Of a DNA stretch of 64,000 nt, positions 11,887 to 22,179 are shown in pieces. This DNA is from Botryosphaeria dothidea. Lineage: Eukaryota; Ascomycota; Dothideomycetes; Botryosphaeriales; Botryosphaeriaceae. The DNA lies in the NCBI GenBank assembly GCA_011503125.2, contig WWBZ02000033.1, positions 186,001-250,000 of the forward strand. The letters run 5' to 3'. Under the pieces are notes generated by a model. That model did no database searches, was not told the DNA's origin, and was given only the letters and a program-made list of their open reading frames with translations. The first letter of the stretch is position 1. Each line of letters begins with the position of its first letter. A program made the translations under genes and the position numbers.

Positions 11887-12900
11887 CTAGTACTTCGTAT
11901 GCCAGCCCTCTGCCTGGATAACTGCCTCACACCTCCGCTTTATACTACCTAGTACATTATTAAATAATAACTGTGGTAATGCCTTCCACGCCTCTTGTAA
12001 TGCCTGCCCAAGCTTCTCTCTAATATAATCTATATTTCCACGTAGTTCACTAAGCTCTGGATAGAGCCTTAAGACTATAGCCTTAAGGTGAAACCAGAGG
12101 TGTTCGATAGGATTTAGATCTGGACTATATGGTGGCCAGTCTATTATATTAACACGCTTTTGGGTGAACTAATCGCGTACTTTAATAGCTGTATGGATAG
12201 GCGCATTATCCTGCATGAATAGCATGCCTCTGCGCCAAACCTTTGGTATATTTTGCTCTAGTACTTCAAGATAGGAGTCGGCTGAGTAGCCACCCCTCTT
12301 GGATAACGGATCACGTATCATTACGTGTAAGGGTGACCTCCCACGCTTGCCAGAGAAGCCTGCCCATACCATAATAGATATATCCTTACCCTTTTTATAT
12401 GGCTGGATCATACCTGGGTCCCACTTCTGGCATGGTGTGCGAAAAACCCACTCCCTCTCTTCGCCCTTGCCACGCTCTGCAGAGCACTCATCTGACCAGA
12501 TAACCTTAGCCCATTGCGCTTCAGTCCAGTCCACATGCTCAAGCGCCCAGGCAAGCCTGATTGCTACGTGCTCCTTACGTAGCTCTGGGCGGCCTGCAGC
12601 GCGCCATTTCTTGATATTATAGGTGTCCAGGAACCGTGAGAGGGTACGGGCACAGCAGGTTACGCCTGTGGCTTCTCTGACCTCCTGATAGGTGAACTTT
12701 GGATTATTCCGTACGATGCGTAAGATATGCCTTTGGTCTTGATCTGAGAGGACCTTTGGCCTGCCGGAACGTAGTTGTGAGCGTCCTTCGTTGCGTAATG
12801 GCGCGCGGGAGAGGGTGGTGCGAATTGACGATTCAGGCGTGTGTAGCTGCTTTGAAATCCAGGTAGTTCTGTGACCCATTGCACGCGCGGCAGCCAGCAT
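11887..12900 (-). pseudogene. Tc1/mariner DDE transposase with one in-frame stop
   Basis: The frame runs 338 codons from ATG at 12900 to TAG at 11887-11889, interrupted once by TAG at 12169-12171. There the sequence reads VRD-stop-FTQKRVN, where Trp (TGG) is the likely original. Two N-terminal helix-turn-helix regions are visible (residues about 1-35 and 45-95, with GRPKVLSDQDQRHI), typical of paired-like DNA binding. Catalytic residues: first Asp in VIWSDECS, second Asp in FMQDNAPIH, and the third acid Glu in DLNPIEHLW. There are 34 residues between the second Asp and the Glu, the DD34E spacing of Tc1-type enzymes. The protein would cut and paste the element using the terminal repeats. One reversion-type change separates it from a full frame. 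Confidence 0.88.
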
Positions 12901-13045
12901 TCCACGTTAGTATGGAGAGAACTCATGATTCTTATTATGCTCGCCAAAGAGCTCTTGTAAAGGAGTGCGTTGTAGAGGCATAAGGTGGTATGCAAGGAGG
13001 AGAGGTGTGACGCGTGTTGCGCGTTTTGACGCGTCTCGCTTAATT

Positions 13046-13071
13046 TCGCGCAGACTTTTGTCCTAGTACTG
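13046..13071 (-). repeat. Mariner right terminal inverted repeat
   Basis: 13046-13063 is the exact inverse of 11737-11754; TA at 13072-13073 follows. Confidence 0.85.
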
Positions 13072-13073
13072 TA

Positions 13074-14347
13074 ATTATACCTGCTCTTCTAATGGTCCTA
13101 AGAGTAGCCTTCGAGGGTCTTATTATAGCTCCGTTCTTAATAGTTCGTCTGGCTGGACATAGCTTATCCGTTGCTTCGTGTACTCCCTCGCAGTTACAGC
13201 ATCTAAGCTATTCTTTATAGTTAGTATATTCTCTAGAGCCGTAGCGGACATATCTCGGGCTTCCTCTGTAGCTACGTATGTTATAGAACCTATAGCACTT
13301 ACCGCATTAAAGGATGCTAGCTTTACGGCGAATTTGCCTAGAGCGGGCACTAACGCTAAAGAGCTTAAATAGGGCTACTAATTTTGTAAAGAAGATAACT
13401 AGAGTCCCCTCCGCTTCTCCCGCGCTAGTATACCTAGACCATACGGCTCTAACTAGGGTAAGGCCTGTCTATGCCTCTGCCTCTTCAGCGACTAGCTATA
13501 GGTTCACTATGTACTTTTCTCCGTCTAGACTATAGATAAATTTCGGGGTCCCGTCTACTACGTATGTGTGCCAAGTCTCGGCGACCTCCGCCTTGCCGCC
13601 GATTAGGGCGGCTATCTCCGCTGCCTTCTCCTAAATGGGTAACGTGGCCTGTTCCCCGTTTAGGACGATCGCGATTCCTAAGTTAACATGCTGGACATCG
13701 CGGATAATGTCCTTGTTGAGGTCGAGTTTCGACATAATGGCTGCCTTGATCGCAAAGGGTTGGTGCTTTCTAGCTGGGTGGTCAGGGGTGAGGCGAATAA
13801 AGAGTCTGTTGTCCTCTTTAGCCTCGGGCTCCGGGGGGCGTTTGGTGGTCCTCGGCGTGTGGGAGGGTGAGGGCTCCTTGGATCCTGATCTGGCTACTTG
13901 AGCGTAGGTCTGCTGGGCTTTGGGACTCTCCCCCACGGCTTGGGGGTTTCCAATCAGATGCCTTTTAATGGTGTTAAGTAGGTCCGTTGTTAGAGAGCGG
14001 GCAATTTCGGCCTGGATTCCAGTGGGGAAGCTTGCTAGCTGTTGATCTAGAGTCTTTGCGAAGGCCTTAAGGACTTCTTCGCGTGCCTTGGCTTTGTTCT
14101 TTTCAATTTGGAGGGCTCCTCTGAGTGAGGTTGACAGAGGTCCAGTGTTCGCGTCCGGGTCCCAGTGAAGGGGGATTGGATCCAGCCTAAGCTGCTTCGT
14201 TCTGTTTACTGGCTCTCTGGTGGCTCCGTCCGATTCTGGAATTGAGATTGCCTCGGGGGTAGAGGCGCGCTCGCGGTATCGTCGGGGGACGGGAGTTCTC
14301 GGGGTTGTGGCCTCCGTCCACGACGGGTCTGATGGGTCAGGAGCCAT
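13074..14347 (-). pseudogene. LINE ORF1 (gag-like nucleic-acid-binding protein), damaged
   Basis: ORF1 starts at ATG 14347 (MAPDPSDPSWTEATT) and stays open 238 codons to 13631. It has a Pro/Thr/Arg-rich N-terminus, a helical Lys/Glu/Ala stretch (IEKNKAKAREEVLKAF), then a domain with LFIRLTPDHPARKHQPFAIK and DVQHVNLGIAIVL as in Tad1 ORF1 proteins. Beyond the stop, recognisable sequence continues to about 13130 (ETWHTYVVDGTP, then LFKLFSVSARSRQIRRKASIL), so the ORF was longer and has been broken. The role by family is RNA binding in the retrotransposon particle. The mariner insertion cuts its 3' end or the ORF1/ORF2 junction. Confidence 0.75.
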
Positions 14348-14430
14348 CTAAATGCCCTAAGAGGGTGCTTTTGGGGAGGAATCTGGAGATTGGACGTATA
14401 TACGGGAGTTCTCTTTGAGGAGTCTGAGAC

Positions 14431-14441
14431 TACATACCTAG
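14431..14441. repeat. LINE target-site duplication, right copy
   Basis: TACATACCTAG, identical to 7655-7665, flanking the 5' end of the LINE. Confidence 0.85.
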
Positions 14442-14976
14442 AAGGGTTGCTGTTGATCAGCAAGAGGTGAACCAATCACCTGATTGTTCACATGATAAAC
14501 GTGTAACTCGCATTTACCCTATCGACTTGTTATGCAACTAAGGCGAGATGTCCAGACAGTGATTTGATCGGTATGAGGTTACACCATCACAGAGTGCAAG
14601 AAAATGGATTGAACATACAAGCCACGTGATATATCTATGGATGTGGACGACCTTGTAAGCCCTACGTCTCCGATTTCACGCACATAACCGTGTACATGGC
14701 AGCGCCGCTGCAGCCACATTGGAAGTATGCTTTTATGTTGCCCATGTAATGTATTCCAATGCACATGCTCATTACTTCCTCGCATGCTGCGGTAAACGTG
14801 CCGTATTACCTTCCGGCCCAACGTCATAACCATACATCAGTTAATGATTACCCGCCATCTGTGTGCGCGCCAGATAATGTTGCTTCCCAGGAAGAAAAGA
14901 AATGATGCTACATAAACATAAACATTACCGCCCATCAAACCATCTCCCAATCCAAAACATCCCCCAAAATACACAT
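14442..14976. other. Intergenic between LINE and FKS1 stop
   Basis: Should contain the displaced 5' portion of the patatin-NLR gene on the minus strand, but I could not find a convincing first exon. The minus-strand frame joining the donor at the duplication runs into TGA upstream. The part near 14976 is FKS1 3' untranslated sequence. Confidence 0.5.
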
Positions 14977-17900
14977 TTACATCGAACGCAAAAACAGCTT
15001 CTTCGCCGTCGACGCGGCACCGGTCGTGGCCGCGGCCGCACCGCCGGCGGCGCCCGTCCCCGTCTCCGACGTGCCCTTGGTATCGTTGTGGTTCAGGCCG
15101 GTCGGCTGCACGAGGTCCATGGGGATGTCGGGCAGCGAGGTGAGCGACTTCTTGGCGACGAGCGGGCCGACGATCAGGACGACGAAGAGGGCGAACATGG
15201 CGAAGTACAGGATGGCGTAGCGTGTCACGCGGCGCTTGCGCAGCTTCGTCTGCTTGAGCGAGTAGATCGGCGGGCGGATCTGGCGGCTGCAGGAAGGAGT
15301 TGTTAGCGCGGGAGCGAACAGGGAGCAGGGGTTAAAAACAAAAGGAGTACGTACCTCGGACGCAGCCAAAACAGCATGATGGAGTGGAGCTTGTCGATGT
15401 ACGGCACGCACAGCGGCGGCAGCATGAAGAACAGCAGCAGGTGCCCGAGGCAGAAATCGCCGGCAAAGTAGCCCATCTCGGTGATCTTGGCCAAAAACTC
15501 GCGGCCCGGTTGCGAGAGCGTGTGCCAGCCCATGGTGTACCACTTGCCCGTCCACCACGCGATGTTCGCCGTGTCGCTTTTCAGCTCGCGCGTCAGGGCG
15601 AGCGAGACGATCAGCTTGTAGAACCAGCGCTGGATGGCCATCATGGCGATCAGGCCCGTCAGCGCCTTCGAAAACGCCCAGCCCTCGAGGAAGAACATGA
15701 CCTCGAAGAAGGCGACGTTGCCGATGACGGCGATGGCGTGCGCGATGGCGGCCAGCACCGCGCCGAACTTCTTGCAGCACATGCTGAGAACGGGTCCCAT
15801 ACAGCAGGCAATGCCGAAGAAGAAGCCCGCCGCGCCCGCGTTCACGGCGATGGGGCCGAACGCGCACAGGGCGAGGCGGATCAGCGAGTTGGTCGCTTTG
15901 AGGTCGCTGTCGTTGACGCCGTCAGGCTGGGTCGCGCCTTGCACGCCCGTCTGCGCGTTGATGAACATGTACGGCACGGCGGTGACGGCCACCAGGAAGA
16001 GCGGGCCGACGATCTCGCTGAAGAAGATGTTGGTGAATTTGGCCCGCGGCACGTCGCCCGACAGCTTCGACGAGGGGTCGCCCAGCGTCTTCTTCTTGAA
16101 CCCGGTGAGTCTCGTGCGCGTGAGGCGGCAGAAGCCGATCCAGGAGGCGGCGTGGGACCGCGTGTTCCCGCGCGATAGCCAGCGGATGAACTCGCGGTAG
16201 TCGACGAAGAAGTCGTTCCACGAGAACTGGTGCGGGTTGAACAAGAACGGCGCCATGCACATGGCCAGCAGCGACACCCAGAAGTAGATGCACCACGCGT
16301 TCCAGATGGTCATGGTTGCGAAGAGCAGCATCAGCAGCGAGCGCGCGCCGATATATATAGACGGCCCGGCGAAGCGAGAATAGAGAATGCTGAACGGGAT
16401 GCGGGCGGTTGCAAAGCCGCGGCCCGTGCCGATATACCGCGCCCCGCCGAAGGAGAGGTTGGTGTACAGGGAGTGCGCGTAGATTTGGCAGACGAAGACT
16501 TCGAAGAGAGGCGAGAAGGAGGAAAAGTGCTTGGCCAGTCGGGATCCGGCGTGCCAGGGCCCTCTTTCCATCAGTTCCTGCACCGTGAGCGGGACGAAGG
16601 CGATCATGATGACGATGAAGATGGACAGCGTGGAGCGGGACACCCAGTCCAGCACTGGTTGCGTGTTCGCGCAGCCCGTCGGATAGAGTGGGTCCGTAAT
16701 CGGTTTGTTGTGGTCGTATTTGCACTTGATGGTTTCATGCCGGAGAGCGCCGAGATGCAGGATGACGAACATGAAAAACTGGACCGAGACCATGATAAAG
16801 AGGTTGTTGACGTGGAAGCCTGGATGGGCATAATAAAAGGACAGGAACCGATCCAGGGGTAGCTGCGTGCCGAGATAATAGTATTCGCGGGACAGCATCT
16901 GTTCGCCCATGCCTGTGCCAATTTTAGTGATGAAATTCAAGATCGAGCCAAATCTGTTTCGATGCGTCAGCAGCTTCTTCACATGTGGATCCCCAGACAA
17001 GTACAAACCCGAGATCGCGGCCTTTGCCACATTGGAAGTATTCGCAGTGCTTGATGCGTCCTCCACGACAGAGCGCCGTCATGCCTGCGTAGATATCCTC
17101 GTTGAGATGCAATCCCTTTTGCGCCTTTGAAACGCCGCCGCGGGTCGTCATGAAAATGCCGTTCATAAAATCCGGATGGCCGTAATGCAGCTTGCCGCCG
17201 ATTTCCGCCAAAGTGCGGGCAAACATGGTGCCAAAGGTCTGCTCTTTGCCAGCAGCAACGTCGCCGAGGATTCCAATGTTTTCCGAGAAGATGTACTCGC
17301 GGGCGCCCAGGATCGCCACGGGGCTGAAGTTGGGAGCGGGCAAACCAGGGGTGTATGTCGAGAAGTGCTCGGTTGAGATTTCTTCAAATTCGGCCAGCAC
17401 GCTCCTGATCTTCAAGCACTCTTCCAGATAGCAATCCTGGTTGGCATCAATGAGCTGAATGTACTCCCCGCGGTAGAAAATCATGGAATGGTTCTGATTA
17501 TCCGACTTGCCATCTCCCAGGATCGGGTTACCGGACAGGCGGATGCGGAAGCGCGGCTTGCGCAGGCCGCTCTCTTCCATGATCTCCGAATGGCCGTCGA
17601 CGAGCGCCGAGTAGATGACCGGGTCGTCGCCTTCGTTCTCCGGCGGCTCCTCATCCAGGTACGCGATTTGCAAGTCCGGATACGCGCGCAGGAGAAATTC
17701 GGCGTTTTCGCGCTCCTCTTTGGTGAACTTCGCATACCGCTGCATCGCCACGCACATCTTGAACTTCCGGCGCGCCATGCGCTCGAGTTCCTTTTCCAGC
17801 GCGCTCGAGTTGCTGCCGTACATCTGCACCACTTCGGGGTTTTCGACGCGGTACAGCAGCTTGATCGCGCGAGCGTAGTTCATGAAGCCGGAGACGGTGC

Positions 17901-20851
17901 GATACAGCGTCTGGGCGCGGAGGGACGCCCAAATGCGGGTCCTGAGCGTATATTCGGGGGCGGCCGACTTGAAGCCGATGCAGTAGAACGGGAGGTCGTC
18001 GATCTTTGCCTTTTGCTCGTCCTTTTCGGAGACCATGCCGGTGGATTCCTCGGCGAGGATCTTCGTGTCTTTGACGAAGCAGTCCCACTCGTGGGGATAC
18101 AGCTGCTTCAAGTACTCCAGCATGGTGACGCGCGAGTAAGGGTCATCTTCTCGGATGATCTCTCTGAGCGACAGCAGGATCTTCTCGCCGTAGTGGGGCA
18201 CCATCACAGTGAACGTAGGCATATTGTCAACCGGGACCTAAAGTCATGTCAGTCTGTTGGCTCACAAACATGGGGAAAGCGTTTTGGCGCACGGGTTCCG
18301 GGATGGGCGTCGAGAGCGATTGACCAAAAAACGAGATCCGACGCTGGGCCTCGCCGTTGGGCGGAAAGTATTCAGCTTTGAACGCATGGTCCTCCTGCGA
18401 CACGAAGAACGTAGGTGCGCGGAGTGTCCTCTTTCCCTCCTTCTCGCTTGGCACTTGATGATAAAGGAGCTTCTGCACATGATCGATAGCAAGAAGGTGC
18501 TCTCGATACATCGAGATAACCACAGCGTTCCAGATTTGCGAAATGAGGATTTTCGGCTTGTACTTAATTTCCATATCGTTGGTCGCCAGAATCTTGGAGT
18601 AAATGCGTTTTGGCAGGCGGGAAAAGATATTTCGCCAGGGTGTCAAGATGGAAATTCCCAGATAAAAGGAGCGGGCAACCGAAAAGACGGTATTGCAGAT
18701 GATATACCACAGGTACCTAAAAGATGATTTCGTATCAGCGGTTTTGGTCTCCAGGCGTAGGAACAAGCTCAACTTACGTGTCGAGGAAGAAAAGACAAAG
18801 GTCCGTAAAGAACATCAAGCCGAGTAGAATTTTCGGTTGGTTCTTGCAGAGGATGTCAGCCTTGCTGCCGAGAATTTTATCTCCCAGGCAGTTATCAATC
18901 TTCATCGTCTGCAGCACCCGGATAGGGTCGCGGAACGAGAGGGTCAAGAAGAAATAGGATTCGGCCAACTTCGCTCCAAAGACAAGGACCCACAGGCCGT
19001 AAGACATCCACATCTTCTTGCCATGTAGCGTGTGGAAACTTGCGGTGAAGCTGGAGCTCGCAAGATATTTCCTGGACTTGGTGTTCATATAGCTGCCGAA
19101 GAGGCCGCCGAGAGGCATGATTGCAAAGTAAAACAGAGTGGCGAGGGCGATGAGGAATTGCACAATGCCGAGGGCGTGCGCGATGGCTCCGGTTTGCTTC
19201 ACGCCGAAGATGTAGACGGACGGTGCGATGTTCAGAGCAAAGACCCCAAGCAAAAACCACATGCGTTTCCTCAAGTGTTGTGCGCCCGCCCACTTGCGAG
19301 GGACGTATCTCCACTCACACGCCGTCGCGATGATCATGACTACGCTGGCCACGGTGCCGCCGAGGCCGACAGCAGACCACTGGGCGGCGGGGTTCGGCTT
19401 GTTGTTCCGTTGCTGCTCGTAGTTCTTGGTGTAGATGGTGGGCGAATTGAACGCGGTATAAAACCAGAAGATGGTGAGATGGATGACCCAGATGCGGTTG
19501 AAATTGGTAATCATGTGCCACCACGACCGCGTCTCTCGGAAGGTCTTGAAGAAGACCTTTTTCCAGTGGATCTCCTTGAACTTGGCGTACCTGTCTGCCG
19601 GTGCCATGTCCATGAGGCGTGTTTTATCCTCCAGGACGATCCGGTCAAGCCCTTCGGGATACCTGAGAGGAATATGCGTCAGTTTTGGCTTTGAGCACGA
19701 GTCAGGATCTTGACATACCAAAAGAGCTGATTCATATCATCGTAGCCGATGACTTGCGAATGGTCCCGCTCACGACGCACGTACTTGCCCTCGAAGACCT
19801 CGTATCCCTGATCCCTGCAGTACGTGTACAGCGGGGTAATAACCTCCTGCAGGAAGGAAAACTCAGGAACAGGCTCCTCCTGCGACTGGCAGGCGGGGGA
19901 GTTGTAGTAATCAATGGCGCATTTGTAGATGAAACAGAGACACTCCGGCAAGAAGCGCACCTGATTCGCCTCGCCCCAAATGAGCAGGTACAGCGCCACC
20001 TGCCGGACGCGCTCGTGGGGCGGCATGCGGTTCATCTGGCTCTTCCAGCGGTACTCGGCGGCCTCGAGGCTGTTGTCGCCTTCATACTGCTCCTCGCCCT
20101 CGTCGGCGGCGGCTTCGGCGTGCTTCTTGGCCTTCTTCCTCTTCTTCCTCTGCTTTTTACTCTCCTTAGGCGGGATCTCGCCGCTGGCGTGGGTGCCAGA
20201 GTCGTCCAGGTCCATCTGTGCCGCAAAGTACCACTTGCGGTAGTTGGCATAGTCGCCGCCGATGTAGTCAGCATGCAGGGAGAGCAGCGCCTGGTTGGGC
20301 GGCATGCGCGAGGCGCGCGAGTCCAGGAGGGTCATGAAGTGGTCGAACATGTTGCGCATGCTGTCCCTCTGGAAGCCAAACTTGGCCGTCAGGTCGAGGA
20401 AGATCTCCTCGATGTCGGTGGCTGATAGCGGGATGGTTTCGTTGCCCGACCAGGCGGGATATGGCTCGCGCGAGGCTCTGCCGACGGGGGTGTCGGTGTC
20501 GAAGACCATGCTGCTGGTCGGCAGCGACGTCTCGGAGCCCGCCCAGCCGTGGGCGCCTCCGCCATACTGCGGATAGCCATCTGGCGCGGTAAAGTCGCTG
20601 AAGGCCTCGGACTGCTCCTCGGAGGTGCGGTAGCCGCGGCTGGCTGCGGGGTGGTCGTAGGCGGCCTGGTCGTAAGTTGCATAGCCATTGTTCGCCTGAT
20701 AGCCGTCGTCGTGGTAGCCTTCGTAGTAGCCGGCGGCGTCGTAGTGAGCGTTTTCGGAGTAGTAGTTCTGGTTGTCGTCGTAGTAATACGCATCCTGGTT
20801 GCTGCTTTCGTAGTAGGGCGAATGGGGGACGTGATTATTGTCGGAAGCCAT
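14977..20851 (-). CDS. fks1: 1,3-beta-glucan synthase catalytic subunit
   Basis: Makes the cell-wall polymer 1,3-beta-glucan from UDP-glucose at the plasma membrane; regulated by Rho1 in known fungi. Six exons: 20851-19719, 19662-18778, 18716-18293, 18237-17009, 16953-15355, 15286-14977, summing to 1859 codons plus stop with all phases consistent. A Tyr/Gln/Asp-rich N-tail comes first, then the FKS N-terminal domain ([18 protein letters not shown]), a first membrane block, the cytosolic catalytic region ([55 protein letters not shown]) and a C-terminal multi-pass block. The echinocandin hot-spot regions are present as [10 protein letters not shown] and DWVSRSTL. One intron uses a GTTTGT donor (17008) and one GTGCGC. 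An upstream in-frame ATG at 20920 would add 23 residues. The gene appears intact. Confidence 0.97.
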
Positions 20852-22179
20852 GATGGCAGCCCCGTCCGCGGGTGGCGCGGTGCCTTTGTGGAATGGACTG
20901 CGAAGCGGATGTCGAGCCAAGCCGACCTATGCGAGGGACGATGAGCGAGTGTGGGAGGCCAAGGTGGCGACGTTGGAAGCTTCAGAAGGAAAGGAAAAAC
21001 AAAAGGCAGGCGTGGCAGGGCGGTTTACTGCTGTAGTAGGTTTGTTGGATATTCTGCAGCCGGCTGTCCACGGATTCCGGTAGGCGGCGGATGGATCTCC
21101 CCCACGGTGATCCACATCGTCGGCCGACCCAATGGCGGCATCTTGGCTTCGTATCGCAGCGGCGCATCCGGGATTGGGCGTGAGGCGGGACAGTCCAATC
21201 ACCTCGTCTTCGAGGCACTTCTCGAGAATTCGGAGGGCGGAGGCAGTGCATCCCAGCCAATGGGGCGCGGGCGTGCCTGGTCCCGCGTCATCCGGGATCG
21301 CCAGCAATGGCATGCCCAGGGCTGGGGAAGCGAGGAATAACATTGACGGAACGCCCGTGTGCCGTGCCCGAATGGCCTGACTAACCGCGGACGCGTACGC
21401 ACGGCGGGGTGGCTGTGCTGCCGGTGTGGATGCGCTCTCCTGCTTTTTTGTTTCATGGCGAGAAACACTGCAGCAAAGCCCTCGCGCTTGCCCAGATAGC
21501 CGCCTGAACGATCCTCCAGCAGGGTTTAGCAGGCAGTACCCGGTAGGTTCCGCAGTCCGTAAACCTTGACGTACTCGTATCGCATCCTCCAAGCCGCCGA
21601 ATCCGTCCGCCCCGTCATGCTGGCATGGCACTGCTGTCCAACACCACCGATCTCTCCTGCCAGAGAGTATTTTGCTGCAGGTGCCATGTTGTTGGAGGTC
21701 ACTGAGCTCCACTCCATTGGCCTGGATTGCCGCGGCCCGTTCGCCCGTCTGCAGATCAACGTCGCTTGGCTAGCGTGCGTGAGCCTTATTTTTAGGGCAG
21801 GATCGCCCCTTGAGACGTGTGTTGGCAGGTGGCGTATAAAGCACGCCAACACCCTCTGCATCGCCAGCCCTATCTGGAATCATCGCCCGCTGAATTCACA
21901 CCCTCAGACGACAATCCACAGACCGGACGCGCAATAGGCTGGAACTTCTAAAGCCCCCGTAGACCTTATTTTTGGGCCACGATCGCTTCTGGTGGTGCAT
22001 GATGACGCATTCCAACGGCATCTGGACTACCGTCCCTCATCCAGGGGTAAAGTGGCCCGGTGAACATCCATTTCTTCCAACGTTGCCCCCTCAAAAAGAG
22101 AAACAAACAAAACACCACGGCTCCCCAAGCCACGTATCTACACTGCGCACCGCAAAAAAGACCCCTTTCCCACATCCCC
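20852..22179. other. FKS1 promoter region and subtilisin 3' flank
   Basis: About 1.3 kb. GC-rich open frames occur on both strands but show no family resemblance. Expected to hold the FKS1 promoter and 5' leader (minus strand) and the subtilisin 3' untranslated region. Confidence 0.6.

Larger units (their letters stand above)
11729..13071 (-). mobile_element. Tc1/mariner-type DNA transposon nested in the LINE
   Basis: A 1343-bp element bounded by TA dinucleotides. Its termini share an 18-bp perfect inverted repeat (GGACAAAAGTCTGCGCGA at 11737-11754 and its complement at 13046-13063), placed 8 bases in from each end. The outer 8 bases match poorly. One long transposase frame occupies most of the element. 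It splits the LINE between the end of ORF1 and the start of ORF2, so it inserted after the LINE. Its body carries far fewer stops than the surrounding LINE, which suggests it arrived after most of the RIP damage or exists in too few copies to be hit. Confidence 0.87.
7666..14430 (-). mobile_element. Tad1-like non-LTR retrotransposon (LINE), RIP-damaged, with a nested mariner
   Basis: Minus-strand element of 6765 bp including a nested 1343-bp transposon (about 5.4 kb without it). Its 3' end is an (AAATC)n tail at 7666-7684, and both ends are bounded by an 11-bp target duplication. From 5' to 3' it has ORF1 (gag-like), an endonuclease, a reverse transcriptase with YIDD, an RNase H and a terminal C-x-C...H...C finger. 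That order and the RNase H are typical of the Tad1 clade. The central part carries dense TAG stops where Trp or Gln codons are expected and is very poor in CpA; for example there is no CpA from 10801 to 10920. This matches repeat-induced point mutation. The copy cannot encode a working ORF2. Confidence 0.88.

Noticed and set aside
14579..14833. Missing first exon of the patatin-NLR gene beyond the LINE
   Set aside because: The minus-strand frame has no patatin-like residues and no splice donor joining the target duplication in phase.
15026..18381. Long plus-strand frames antisense to FKS1
   Set aside because: Shadows caused by strong third-position GC bias in the FKS1 coding strand.
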